From COE1 sp045579665 (GTDB taxonomy: Bacteria > Bacillota > Clostridia > Lachnospirales > Lachnospiraceae), in NCBI GenBank assembly GCA_045579665.1, contig JAZNMO010000041.1:1-64000 (forward strand): DNA of 64,000 nt. The letters are read 5' to 3'. Both the position numbers and the translations under genes were made by a program. Within the stretch, counting starts at the first letter, position 1; the number at the start of each line of letters is the position of its first letter. Below, piece after piece: positions 16,521 to 26,111 of the stretch. The notes beneath the pieces were generated by a model that saw only the letters and a list, made by a program, of their open reading frames with translations, made no database searches and was not told the origin of the DNA.

Positions 16521-18272
16521 TTAATTCAGCTTTCTGCTTCTAGGCATTTCCCATGCATTATGGTCAGTATGTAAAAGCATATGTGACTTATGAGAAAGCG
16601 GCTTCTCTAAGAATTCCTCATAGAGCTTGGCTACCGCCTGATTCTCGTGTGAGAAACGAAGCTTAGCATTCGTATCAAGGCTTCTAAGATTCTGACTACG
16701 TGTAGTCGCAAGCTCCTCTCCATCATGGATTGGCTGGCCGCCACCGCCAACACAACCTCCCGGACATGCCATAACCTCTACGAAATCGTAATGTACATCG
16801 CCTCTTTCCAAAGCCTCAATCAGCTCTCTGGTATTACCAAGGCCATTTACAACTGCTGTCTTTACCGTAATACCATTAATATCGTACTCTGCTTCCTTCC
16901 ACTTATCCTGCTCTCTGCTGCTTCTGACCTCGCAGAATGCATCAGGGTTCGGATTCTCACCTGTAATCAGATAGTATGCGGAACGAAGTGCTGCCTCCAT
17001 AACACCACCCGTTGTGCCAAAGATAACACCTGCACCTGTTCCCATATCCATCGGGTCATCACATGGCACATCTACCAATGTCTTAGGGTCAATATGTGCC
17101 GTCTTAATCATTCGGTTCAACTCACGGGTCGTTAATACCACATCCACATCCTTACCTGCGTACTCTTCATAGAAAAGCTCCATATTACTCTCGCCCTTCT
17201 TTGCAACGCAAGGCATGATGGATACAGTTACCATATCCTCAGGATTCACACCGATTTTCTTTGCAAAATAGGTCTTCATAATAGCACCAAACATCTGCTG
17301 TGGTGACTTTGCAGAAGAAAGTCTGGATACCAGATGAGGGTACTGTGACTTAATAAATCTAACCCATCCCGGACAGCATGAGGTAAACATCGGCATCTTC
17401 TGGGTATCCCCCTTCTTAAAGCGCTCGATAAACTCGCTACCCTCTTCCATAATGGTTAAATCCGCAGTAAATACGGTATCAAATACATAATCAAAGCCGA
17501 TTCTCTTCAAAGCATCGGTAATCTTGCCCATAGTTGCTTCTTCTCGGGAAAGACCAAGTGCCTCTCCCCATGCAGCACGAACTGCCGGTGCAACCTGTGC
17601 AACAGTTATCTTCTTACTGTTCTCAATTGCCCACCATGCCTTCTCTGTATCATCACGCTCTCTTAAAGCACCTACCGGACAATGGGTAATACACTGTCCG
17701 CATAAAGTACAGTCTGACTCCTCGATGGTTCTGTTATTGGTTACATAGACATCTGTTCTTGAACCCGTTCCGTCTGTATCCCATACCTTCACACCCTGTA
17801 CCTTATCGCAAATCTGGATACAGCGCATACACTTGATACACTTGCTGGAATCACGAATCAATGGGAAATTCTTGTTCCAAGGAAGCTTCTGATATTCCTT
17901 CTCATAAGGAACATCTAAGATATTTAATTCATTCGCAATCTTCTGTAAAGAACAGTTGGTATTTCTTGCACAGGTCACGCAATTGCTGTCATGCTGTGCA
18001 AGAATCATTTCCACTGTCTTCTTACGGTTCTTACGAACCTTTGGGCTATTGGTGTATACTACCATGCCCTCTTCTACCTGATTATTACAAGAGGTAACAA
18101 GCTTCTCCTTGCCCTCAATCTCTACTACGCACACACGACATGCGCCGATTTCATTAATCTCCTTCAGGAAGCAAAGCTTAGGAATCGGGATTCCTGCAAC
18201 ATTTGCTGCGTCCATAATCGTACTTCCCTCAGGCACCTCTACGACTCTTTGGTCAATTGTCAGCTTTACCAT
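16521..18272 (-). CDS. hydA: [FeFe] hydrogenase, group A, catalytic subunit
   Basis: 583 residues. Evolves or takes up H2 in the cytosol. From the N-terminus: a plant-type [2Fe-2S] domain (C-x-C-x2-C around GACRVCVV), the His-Cys [4Fe-4S] segment HDSNCVTCARNTNC, two [4Fe-4S] sites (CIKCMRCIQIC and CTLCGQCITHCP), then the H-cluster domain with L1 TSCCPGW, L2 MPCVAKKGE and L3 MACPGGCVGGGGQP. A small C-terminal extension follows. Its ATG overlaps the end of the flavoprotein gene by 7 nt, so the two are translated together. The partner suggests NAD(P)H linkage rather than simple ferredoxin coupling; this resembles the GltD-associated group (A2 in HydDB, from memory). Confidence 0.95.
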   Translation of the reverse strand: MVKLTIDQRVVEVPEGSTIMDAANVAGIPIPKLCFLKEINEIGACRVCVVEIEGKEKLVTSCNNQVEEGMVVYTNSPKVRKNRKKTVEMILAQHDSNCVTCARNTNCSLQKIANELNILDVPYEKEYQKLPWNKNFPLIRDSSKCIKCMRCIQICDKVQGVKVWDTDGTGSRTDVYVTNNRTIEESDCTLCGQCITHCPVGALRERDDTEKAWWAIENSKKITVAQVAPAVRAAWGEALGLSREEATMGKITDALKRIGFDYVFDTVFTADLTIMEEGSEFIERFKKGDTQKMPMFTSCCPGWVRFIKSQYPHLVSRLSSAKSPQQMFGAIMKTYFAKKIGVNPEDMVTVSIMPCVAKKGESNMELFYEEYAGKDVDVVLTTRELNRMIKTAHIDPKTLVDVPCDDPMDMGTGAGVIFGTTGGVMEAALRSAYYLITGENPNPDAFCEVRSSREQDKWKEAEYDINGITVKTAVVNGLGNTRELIEALERGDVHYDFVEVMACPGGCVGGGGQPIHDGEELATTRSQNLRSLDTNAKLRFSHENQAVAKLYEEFLEKPLSHKSHMLLHTDHNAWEMPRSRKLN

Positions 18273-20098
18273 AATGTCTTGCGGCCTCCTTTCAGTACTC
18301 CATATCCAAAGTGGTCACATCGTAAGCATCTGGAAGCCTCCTGCTTACACTCTGCCTCTGTCATCGGATTCTCAACACCCTTGAAATCACATACACGCTC
18401 GCAAACCTCACGCTCTGTCATGTTCACACGTCCACATGGTGTTCTATCCTCAATATTCGGCTGCGGAACCTCTACATCACAGGTAATCACATGATGATAA
18501 CCCAAATATTCATCAATATTGGCTGCAATTACCTTAGATGCACCGATTGCCCTTACTACAGAAGCCGGACCTGTTGCACAGTCTCCTCCTGCAAATACAC
18601 CCGGAAGTAAATCAAATCCTCCGTCACGCTCTGTCTGAATGACACCACGCTTAACAGGAACACCTGCATCTGCAAAGTGCTGATACTCAATATCCTGTCC
18701 GATGGCAACAATAATGGTAGAGCATGGAATCATCTGCTCCGGCTCACCGGTAGACTTCACGCTTGCTCTGCCGTCTGTAATCTTACTAATCATCTGAGGC
18801 TGTACCCAAAGTCCCTTAACGGCTCCATCCTTTGTTGTCTCTATTCTAACCGGTGCCTTCAAGGTCTGTACCTCTACACCCTCTGCAATAGCACCCTCTA
18901 TCTCGTCCTTAAGTGCTGTCATATCTGCAACTCGTCTTCTATATACAATGCTAACCTTCTTCGCACCAAGACGCACTGCTGTACGGACAGCATCCATCGA
19001 TACGTTACCACCACCGATAACGCATACCTCTTGTCCCTTCAAATCAATGGCTACATCCTTACCGACATCACGCAAAAACTGTACAGCTGAGATTACACCC
19101 TTTGCATTCTCACCCTCGATACCAAGCTTCTTATCCGTACTGGCACCGATGGTAATTAATACAGCGTCATACTGCTCTCTCAACTCATCAATTGTAATAT
19201 CAATACCAATTCGAAGACCATGCTTTACCTGTACTCCTGTCTCTAAGATTGCATTGATATCATCATCCAGTCTGTCCTTCGGCAGACGATAATTCGGAAT
19301 ACCGTAACGAAGCATACCGCCAAGCTTTGGAAGCATCTCATATACCACTACCTGATGTCCCATCAGCTGTAAGTAATAAGCGGTACTCAGTCCACCTGGA
19401 CCACCTCCCACGATAGCTACCTTCTTACCTGTTGACGGCTGACATGCAGGCGGTGCCACCTTTCCTGCAAGGTCTGCTGCCATACGCTTCAAGCCTCTGA
19501 TATTAACAGCATCATCTACCATATTACGACGGCATCTTGCCTCACATGGATGCTCACAAATAAATCCACAGGTAGTCGGGAACGGATTATCCTTACGAAT
19601 CAAACGAATCGCATCCTGATATCTGCCCTCTCTTACCAATGCTATGTATCCCGGAATATCTACTCCTGCCGGGCATAAAGAAACACATGGAACAGGCTGC
19701 TGATAATTACAATGACATCTGCCAAGCTCAATATGAGCTACATATTCATCATAAAATCCAACCAATCCCTTATATATCATATTGGCAGCTTCATAACCGA
19801 TGGCACAGTCAGCTGTCTCCATAATACTGGTAGCTGTCTCCTTCATCAAATCCAAAGTCTCCATCGTTGCCTTTCCATCCAACACATCTGAAATCAGCTT
19901 CTTTAACTGTCCCAATCCAACACGACATGGCACACATTTTCCACAAGTCTGTGCATGACACAACTCCAAAAATGCTTTAGACATATCGATTGGGCACAAT
20001 CCTGACGGGCTGGCTTCAATTCTTCTTTCCAAGTCCTTATAAAGCTGCTCTACTATTATCTGAGCTTTATTTGGTACCGGAATCTCAAGTCTGCTCAT
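18266..20098 (-). CDS. NuoF-type FeS / GltD-type flavoprotein fusion
   Basis: 610 residues. Residues about 1-125 match the C-terminal FeS end of NuoF/HydB (QTCGKCVPCRVGLGQL ... DCAIGYEAA). Next is a GltD-type double [4Fe-4S] region (CVSLCPAGVDIPGYI, CGFICEHPCEARCRR), then a FAD site (VAIVGGGPGGLSTAYYL, about 230), an NAD(P)H site (CVIGGGNVSMDAVRTAVRLG), and the closing FAD motif VFAGGDCATGPASVV. A late cysteine pair (EASRCLRCD) ends it. There is no FMN/NADH-binding part of true NuoF. It probably passes electrons between NAD(P)H and the hydrogenase encoded by the overlapping next gene. Direction, cofactor preference and any bifurcation are not shown by the sequence. Confidence 0.9.
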   Translation of the reverse strand: MSRLEIPVPNKAQIIVEQLYKDLERRIEASPSGLCPIDMSKAFLELCHAQTCGKCVPCRVGLGQLKKLISDVLDGKATMETLDLMKETATSIMETADCAIGYEAANMIYKGLVGFYDEYVAHIELGRCHCNYQQPVPCVSLCPAGVDIPGYIALVREGRYQDAIRLIRKDNPFPTTCGFICEHPCEARCRRNMVDDAVNIRGLKRMAADLAGKVAPPACQPSTGKKVAIVGGGPGGLSTAYYLQLMGHQVVVYEMLPKLGGMLRYGIPNYRLPKDRLDDDINAILETGVQVKHGLRIGIDITIDELREQYDAVLITIGASTDKKLGIEGENAKGVISAVQFLRDVGKDVAIDLKGQEVCVIGGGNVSMDAVRTAVRLGAKKVSIVYRRRVADMTALKDEIEGAIAEGVEVQTLKAPVRIETTKDGAVKGLWVQPQMISKITDGRASVKSTGEPEQMIPCSTIIVAIGQDIEYQHFADAGVPVKRGVIQTERDGGFDLLPGVFAGGDCATGPASVVRAIGASKVIAANIDEYLGYHHVITCDVEVPQPNIEDRTPCGRVNMTEREVCERVCDFKGVENPMTEAECKQEASRCLRCDHFGYGVLKGGRKTLW

Positions 20099-20121
20099 TT
20101 TATTGCTCCTAACTTATGGCG

Positions 20122-20267
20122 ATTCGGCCTGCATAATATCCGACGATATCACACTTTATACAACTCATACCTTAATCACTTCGTGATTAAGGTAGCATAA
20201 TGGCCATTCGGCCTGCATAATATCTGATGATATCACACTTTATACAACTCATACCTTAATCACTTCG
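20122..20267 (-). repeat. 62-bp segment duplicated upstream of the hydrogenase operon
   Basis: Two copies, 20122-20183 and 20206-20267 (period 84), differ at two positions. Each holds an inverted motif around ATATC-N4-GATAT and, on the minus strand, a promoter-like pair TTGTAT, 17 bp, GATATT. Between them lies a perfect 11-bp hairpin, ACCTTAATCAC (20169-20179) and GTGATTAAGGT (20183-20193). The gap 20099-20439 holds this repeat, a cre site and a terminator, and no gene. Confidence 0.75.
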
Positions 20268-20308
20268 GTTATGCATAAATCTATGTATAAATACACATCC
20301 GCTATTTA

Positions 20309-20322
20309 TGTAACCGCTTACA
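20309..20322. promoter_or_regulatory. Perfect cre/LacI-type operator upstream of the hydrogenase operon
   Basis: TGTAACCGCTTACA fits TGWNANCGNTNWCA at every fixed position. On the minus strand it overlaps a possible promoter (TTGTAA, 17 bp, TACATA) reading towards the flavoprotein and hydrogenase genes, so carbon-source control of the hydrogenase is plausible. Confidence 0.6.
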
Positions 20323-20386
20323 AAGTATTTTACAACGGTTTTCATAACAACGCAATAATTGATACAAAATAGACAATGTTTGCCCC

Positions 20387-20419
20387 AAAAAGAAAAATGT
20401 CCTTCTATGAAAGACATTT
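20387..20419 (-). terminator. Terminator of the SBP-GGDEF gene
   Basis: On the minus strand AAATGTC and GACATTT close an 11-nt loop, followed by a T-rich tract (plus-strand A-run 20387-20398). It lies 21 nt after the stop codon. Confidence 0.75.
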
Positions 20420-20439
20420 CCCCTAGTTTGTATTTATTT

Positions 20440-23400
20440 TTATTCATCTATTCCATACTTCACCAAATGGAAACCGTTTTTACCATTTTCCTTGGCGACA
20501 TACAAGGCTTTATCAGCACTCTTGAAGAGTTCTGCATAATTTGCCTTCCTATTGGTGATTGCAGCGCCTAAACTGATAGATATCTTGGTAATCGTTCCCT
20601 GATACGGAAGTTCAACACACATCTTTAAGACAAGCTCTGTTAACAGCTTTCTCACTCTTGCTTCTTCAATGCCATATATACAGAAGATAAATTCATCTCC
20701 ACCGTATCTGGCGATGGCACCTCTGTCACCAAACAGCTCCTCAAGGCTTCTTGCCAAAAGCTTCAATGCCTCATCTCCACCTGCATGACCAAGCGTATCA
20801 TTCACCGCCTTGAAATTATCCATATCCAGAACCGCAAAGGTTACCGGCATCATATGCTCCATATCATTGTAAATCTTATCGAACTGCACCTGGAAGCCGT
20901 CACGGTTAAAGAGGCCTGTAAGCGGATCTCTAAATGCCTTATTTTCAATCAGATGCTTCTCTTCCATTTCCTTTTGTACATTGATAAGCTTACCTACTAC
21001 ATGTAGCTCCTTACCGGAAGAGCTTCGAATCACATGGGCGATAACACGATACCACTGTCTGTCTTCACCAATACCAAACTCAAATGGCGGTGATGTATGT
21101 GTCGAACTCTCCACTGCAAGCTTATAATTATCAATCAGAATATTCAGATTCTCATTATCTCCGTTATATTCCTTAAGATATACCAGCTCTTCAAAACCAA
21201 ATCTCTGATTAAACTTGGTATCAAAGTGAATACACTCTGTTACCATATCGTATTCGTATACATATTCATCAACAAGAGATGCCAGAACCTCATATCGCTT
21301 TACATCCAAAGCATGCTTCTTCGCACTCTTATTCTTCTCATACATTACCAAGACTACAGCTACTACGATAATCGTAAAGATTCCACAAAGCACAACCATA
21401 CTCTGATATGGATTATCCTCAATAAATCGGAATAATGTAACAGGACCTTCCTCTACATCCATACCATTTAAGAGCATTACCTGCAAATCTTCCTCTGAAA
21501 TCGAGTAAACTATCTTATTACAGATAGACACCAGACGGCTGTCACAGCCCTTTGCAAATGCAAAAGCAATCGATATATCCTTGGCAAGCGGAACAACCTC
21601 TGTATTCTTGACTCTCGTCTGTCTCAGATAATAGTTCGCACTGTAATAATTACATGCTGCAAAATCTGCCTCCCCGCTATCTACTGCACGAATCATCTCT
21701 TCAATACTATCCATCTGCATCGTGCCTCTTGGCTGAAAATCAATAATGCTCAAATCATCCGTGGTCATCAATGCCATCTTTTTATTCGTTAATTCCTGAT
21801 TCTCAATACCATCATACTTAATCAATGCAACGCTAAAGCTAAGGTATTCCTTGGAGAACTTCACCATATCTACATGTGTCGTTCTGTTCTCCAGACTGGC
21901 AATCATATGTATCTCATTCTTATTCAATGCATCCACCAAAGATGTCACATCATCATATCCATAATACTCAAGTGTTAATCCTGTAGCTTCCTCCAGCTTT
22001 TTACAGATTTCTGCTGCTACACCATTAAAGACTGCTTCTCCCTCTTCATTGATGGTTTCATACTGAATCGGTGCCAAATTACGCTGATAGCCTACCTTGA
22101 GCACCTTTATATCCTCAATATACTTCTTCTCAGTCTGCGAGAAATCCACTTGATAATTATTTACCTGAATACTGTTTTCAATCACAGTTTCCTGTGTTTC
22201 CTGCTTTTCTTCCTTTTCTACCTTGTCCTGCGTGTGTGTTTGTGTCCTGCGCATTTCAGAGGTTCTTCCGGACTCCCATTTGATATTGAAGTCCTTCATA
22301 ATCTGCTCAAAGTTTTCTCCTATCATTCCCGAAGCCGATTCAATAATTCTCCTGATATTCACCGCTGTATTGTTAATATCAAACTTGGAAACCAGCTTCT
22401 GCTTCAGCTGATAATGATTTCCCTCCGCCCATGCATTGGTCATCATAATAACATCCTTTGCCTGTCCAAAGCTCTTAGGATAGGGGTCCGTCTTTACAAT
22501 GGATACTGTTTCCTCATCCAATGCATAGCCTGATTCATCCAGCATAAAGTCCAAAAATGCTCTTGCTGTTGCCGGATTCTTGCTATTCTTGTTTATTCCA
22601 TAGCAGGAATTGGTACATACTGTCATGTACTGCTTACCGTTTATTTCATTAGGGAACGGCATAAATCCAATGTCATCCGCATTCTGGCCGGCTTCCTGCA
22701 CCTGTACAACTGCCCACGAACCAATCGCAATACAGCCAATCTTTCCTCTGTTCAGCAGACGCTGAGAGGTTGCCCACTCCGTTGTTCTAGGGTCCGACTC
22801 TGTAAGTCCTTCATGAACCAAATCGTATAAAAGCTTGTACACTGTATAATGTGGTTTTTCCTCTGAAAACGGATATTCCTCAAACACAAAATCATTTTCC
22901 TTATATTTAGCATCACCTGTCATCTCTATATAAGGATACATCTCCCACAGATTAAATACCCATTCGGCATTATAATTGGTATAGAAAGGAATCGCATCTG
23001 TTCTTTCCTTAATCATACGCATTGCTTCCAGAAACTCATCCGTTGACTTTGGAAGCTCCGTAATCCCTGCCTCTGCAAATACCTTCTTGTTATATAAGAA
23101 ACCTGCTGTATACGCAGATGACGGTATACCGTATACCAAACCACTGTCATTCATACTACTTTCCAAGAAGTTATACTTTTGCTTGAGTTCCTCCATGGTA
23201 CCAAGAGGCTGCAGATACTCCACACACTCCTGTATCGTAAGACTTCCCGGTAGCATAAGTACGTCCGGAAATTCTCCTGACAATACCATATTTCGCATGT
23301 TATTGTCATAATCTTCCAAATATACTATCTCTATCGTCGTTCCGGGATACTTTAATCTAAAGGCATCCAGATACTCTTCAATCTCACTTTCCGCCACTGT

Positions 23401-23526
23401 AAAGCCAACCTTAATATGTCCTGTGACTTCCTGCTCTGTAGCATAAACTTCCATTTTATACACACTGCACAACATCAGCAAAATGCCCAATAAAAAGATT
23501 GTATATTTCTGTAATTTATATTTCAT
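20440..23526 (-). CDS. Diguanylate cyclase with two extracellular solute-binding domains
   Basis: 1028 residues. A signal peptide or anchor (about 1-29) is followed by an ABC-sugar-binding-like domain (SBP_1 type, about 36-395), a charged linker (410-460), an amino-acid-binding-like domain (SBP_3 type, about 470-690, KVGYQRNLAPIQY), one membrane segment (about 706-729), a PAS domain (740-855) and a GGDEF domain (about 860-1025). The active-site motif YGGDEF is intact near 938 and DPLTGLFNRDGF marks the domain start, so cyclic-di-GMP synthesis is expected. The outer domains should sense two kinds of solute or act as a scaffold. A possible promoter (TTTTAC, 17 bp, TACAAT) and AAGGAG precede it. 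Ligands are unknown. Confidence 0.9.
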   Translation of the reverse strand: MKYKLQKYTIFLLGILLMLCSVYKMEVYATEQEVTGHIKVGFTVAESEIEEYLDAFRLKYPGTTIEIVYLEDYDNNMRNMVLSGEFPDVLMLPGSLTIQECVEYLQPLGTMEELKQKYNFLESSMNDSGLVYGIPSSAYTAGFLYNKKVFAEAGITELPKSTDEFLEAMRMIKERTDAIPFYTNYNAEWVFNLWEMYPYIEMTGDAKYKENDFVFEEYPFSEEKPHYTVYKLLYDLVHEGLTESDPRTTEWATSQRLLNRGKIGCIAIGSWAVVQVQEAGQNADDIGFMPFPNEINGKQYMTVCTNSCYGINKNSKNPATARAFLDFMLDESGYALDEETVSIVKTDPYPKSFGQAKDVIMMTNAWAEGNHYQLKQKLVSKFDINNTAVNIRRIIESASGMIGENFEQIMKDFNIKWESGRTSEMRRTQTHTQDKVEKEEKQETQETVIENSIQVNNYQVDFSQTEKKYIEDIKVLKVGYQRNLAPIQYETINEEGEAVFNGVAAEICKKLEEATGLTLEYYGYDDVTSLVDALNKNEIHMIASLENRTTHVDMVKFSKEYLSFSVALIKYDGIENQELTNKKMALMTTDDLSIIDFQPRGTMQMDSIEEMIRAVDSGEADFAACNYYSANYYLRQTRVKNTEVVPLAKDISIAFAFAKGCDSRLVSICNKIVYSISEEDLQVMLLNGMDVEEGPVTLFRFIEDNPYQSMVVLCGIFTIIVVAVVLVMYEKNKSAKKHALDVKRYEVLASLVDEYVYEYDMVTECIHFDTKFNQRFGFEELVYLKEYNGDNENLNILIDNYKLAVESSTHTSPPFEFGIGEDRQWYRVIAHVIRSSSGKELHVVGKLINVQKEMEEKHLIENKAFRDPLTGLFNRDGFQVQFDKIYNDMEHMMPVTFAVLDMDNFKAVNDTLGHAGGDEALKLLARSLEELFGDRGAIARYGGDEFIFCIYGIEEARVRKLLTELVLKMCVELPYQGTITKISISLGAAITNRKANYAELFKSADKALYVAKENGKNGFHLVKYGIDE

Positions 23527-23748
23527 TTTAAAACGTCATCTCCTTATTTTCACGATTTAAAACAGACATTTTTAGTCATATATCTAAATTGTACCACAAT
23601 GTCAAAAATTGTAAAACTCTATTTCTTAATTTATATTTTTTTGAACACACCTTTTTTGAACAAAATTCATTAATTTGTACTAATTGAATTATTAAAGCAT
23701 TTAGTATAAAATAGTTTTAGCAATAATTCGAGGGGGTTTTATCCATAT

Positions 23749-25410
23749 ATGGAATTTTCAGGGATTTCAGCCAAATCACTATGTAAAATGATAGATTTAT
23801 TGGATCCTTGTATGGACGATTATCTATATTTGTATGATTATAAAAATGACTATTACTATATCTCACCTGATGCCGCAAAGCGTTTTTTATTGCCTTCCCA
23901 TCAGTTTACAGATGTATTTACTGCATTCGCACAGTTTGTATATCCCAATGACTTGGATACCCTGAAGGTAGATTTAAACGAAACCTTTGAAGGCAAAAAG
24001 CCATTCCATAACCTACAGTACCGATGGATTACCAAAGATGGTAAGCCTGTATGGATTAACTGTCGCGGTTTTATTATCCGTGACGAGGATGGTGGTGACT
24101 ACCTGATTGGCTGTATCAATGAAATCGGCGTCTCACAAAAGGCAGATAATGTTAGCGGTCTTTTAAGTGTTACCAATCTTCAAAGCTGGCTTGAAGAATA
24201 CAATTATATTCTTCCTGACGGCTATTTCCTACGTTTGGGATTAGATGACTTCAAGGAAATCAATGAGAAAATCGGTGTAGAATATGGCGATTTTGTCTTA
24301 AAGAAAACAGCCGATATCATTTCCTCATTTCTGCTTCCAAACCAAAAGCTCTACAAAGTAGTTGCTGATGAGTATCTGATTGTAGACTTTAGTGGTGGTA
24401 ATGCAGTGGATGCACATGCCCAGTACAGTAAGATTCGCTGTGCATTAGATGATTTTGTTGCAGAGAATTACTATAATGCCATGTTCACCATATCAGCAGG
24501 TGTACTGGAATGTAAACATATTGAAAAAAGCTCTTATTCAAACATTATGAAGATTACGGAGTTCTCCCTTAACGAAGCTAAGCGTCAAGGAAAGAACCGT
24601 TCCTATTATTTTCAATCAGCTGACTACGACCGCTACCTTCGAAAGAAGAAGCTGACACAGCTGTTAAGACAAGCCGTAAAGGATAATTGTGTAGGCTTTG
24701 AAGCCTATCTCCAACCGCTCTTCCACTGCGTAACCAACTCTGTCTATGGCGCAGAAGCTCTGTTACGTTTTCATACGGAAGAATTTGGTATGGTATCACC
24801 CGGTGAATTTATTCCGATTCTGGAAGAAACCGGTCTGATTATTCCGGTCGGCAGATGGATGCTCCATCGTTCACTGGCAATTGCACATGATTTCCAGCAG
24901 GTAATGCCTGACTTCAAGATAAGTGTGAATATTTCATATATTCAGATTATGAAGAGTAATATTATCAGCGAAATCATTTATGCAATCAACACGCATAACA
25001 TGGACCCGGCCAATGTTATCATTGAATTAACAGAAAGTGGCGAATTAGAATCGGATTCCCGTTTTACCAAGCTTTGGTCCAAGCTGAAAGACCAAGGAGT
25101 TCAGCTTGCTTTGGATGATTTTGGTACAGGCTATTCTAACTTCCACTATCTAAATGACTTGAAGCCGGATATCATCAAAATAGACCGTTCCTTCACCATG
25201 AAAGCATTGCAGAATGATTACGAGTACAATCTTCTGGCACTCATGAGTGGAATGGTACATAAGCTTAATCTGAAGGTTTGCATTGAAGGTATCGAATATA
25301 AGGAAGAACTGCAAAAGATGCGCCAGTTGTTTCCTGATTATTGTCAGGGCTTCTACTTTGGCAAGCCGATGGAGGTTGAACATTTTAGAGAAAATTTCAT
25401 TCATTTATAA
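23749..25410 (+). CDS. PAS - degenerate GGDEF - EAL phosphodiesterase
   Basis: 553 residues, no membrane segment. The N-terminal PAS-like domain (about 20-130) precedes a GGDEF-type domain (about 140-295) whose signature is VVADEYLIV in place of GGDEF, so cyclase activity is doubtful. The EAL domain (about 305-550) keeps GAEALLRF, VNISYIQIM, ELTESGE, DDFGTGYSN, KIDRSF, EGIE and QGFYFGKP, so cyclic-di-GMP hydrolysis is expected. AGGGGG lies about 12 nt before the ATG. The gene is divergent from the SBP-GGDEF cyclase with 222 bp between, so the pair may set opposing cyclic-di-GMP levels. It converges on the (p)ppGpp synthetase gene. Confidence 0.9.
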   Translation: MEFSGISAKSLCKMIDLLDPCMDDYLYLYDYKNDYYYISPDAAKRFLLPSHQFTDVFTAFAQFVYPNDLDTLKVDLNETFEGKKPFHNLQYRWITKDGKPVWINCRGFIIRDEDGGDYLIGCINEIGVSQKADNVSGLLSVTNLQSWLEEYNYILPDGYFLRLGLDDFKEINEKIGVEYGDFVLKKTADIISSFLLPNQKLYKVVADEYLIVDFSGGNAVDAHAQYSKIRCALDDFVAENYYNAMFTISAGVLECKHIEKSSYSNIMKITEFSLNEAKRQGKNRSYYFQSADYDRYLRKKKLTQLLRQAVKDNCVGFEAYLQPLFHCVTNSVYGAEALLRFHTEEFGMVSPGEFIPILEETGLIIPVGRWMLHRSLAIAHDFQQVMPDFKISVNISYIQIMKSNIISEIIYAINTHNMDPANVIIELTESGELESDSRFTKLWSKLKDQGVQLALDDFGTGYSNFHYLNDLKPDIIKIDRSFTMKALQNDYEYNLLALMSGMVHKLNLKVCIEGIEYKEELQKMRQLFPDYCQGFYFGKPMEVEHFRENFIHL

Positions 25411-25423
25411 TATACTTCACATA

Positions 25424-25459
25424 AAAAGTGATTGCACTGTTACCAATGCAATCACTTTT
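25424..25459. terminator. Bidirectional terminator between EAL and relQ-like genes
   Basis: AAAAGTGATTGCA (25424-25436) and TGCAATCACTTTT (25447-25459) pair perfectly over 13 bp with a 10-nt loop and A/T flanks, serving both convergent genes. Confidence 0.9.
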
Positions 25460-25460
25460 A

Positions 25461-26111
25461 TTATTTATCCTTTTGTTCTATCTTGGTTCGTATCTGCTCC
25501 ATTCTTCTGTCAAGCTGGCTGATAATATCAGCACAATACTTTAGCTCCTCCGAGATGCTGGCTGCATTCTCAATATCCTTCTTATACTTAAGCTTATGTT
25601 CAAGACTTGCCCAGAAATCCATGGCAATCGTTCTAAACTGAACCTCCACACGCATGTGCTTCTTCTCTCCTGTCAGGAATATTGGGATATCCAGTATCAA
25701 ATGCAGACTACGATATCCGTTAGGCTTCGGATTCTTAATATAATCCTTCTGCTCTATCAGCTTAATGTCATCCTGCTTCAATAGACAGTCTACCAGCATA
25801 TAGATATCATCCGGGAAAGAACAAATTACTCGTATACCTGCTATGTCATTCAAATTGTTTTCGATATTCTCTATCGTCAACGCTAAATCACGTCTCTTTA
25901 ATTTCTCTATAATACTTGCCGGACTCTTGATTCGACACTTGATGGATTCGAACGGATTTCTGCTGTTAACCAACGCCAGCTCCTTATTCAATACTTCAAG
26001 CTTCGTCTTGACCTCCAGCATGGCACACTCATACTGCATCATCAGAGTTTTAAATGGGTCAACCATCCCCTCAAGCTCCGCAATCTCTTCGTATTTATCT
26101 TTAATGTCCAT
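25461..26111 (-). CDS. Small alarmone synthetase (RelQ/YjbM-like GTP pyrophosphokinase)
   Basis: 216 residues, a single RelA/SpoT synthetase domain without hydrolase, TGS or ACT parts, as in stand-alone small alarmone synthetases (EC 2.7.6.5) that transfer pyrophosphate from ATP to GTP/GDP. Diagnostic segments are RIKSPASIIEKLKRR, NDIAGIRVIC, KPNGYRSLHL and VEVQFRTIAMDFWASLEHKLKYK. AAGG lies about 8 nt before the ATG. It is transcribed away from nagA. It belongs with the stress/attachment signalling genes around it only by position. Confidence 0.92.
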   Translation of the reverse strand: MDIKDKYEEIAELEGMVDPFKTLMMQYECAMLEVKTKLEVLNKELALVNSRNPFESIKCRIKSPASIIEKLKRRDLALTIENIENNLNDIAGIRVICSFPDDIYMLVDCLLKQDDIKLIEQKDYIKNPKPNGYRSLHLILDIPIFLTGEKKHMRVEVQFRTIAMDFWASLEHKLKYKKDIENAASISEELKYCADIISQLDRRMEQIRTKIEQKDK

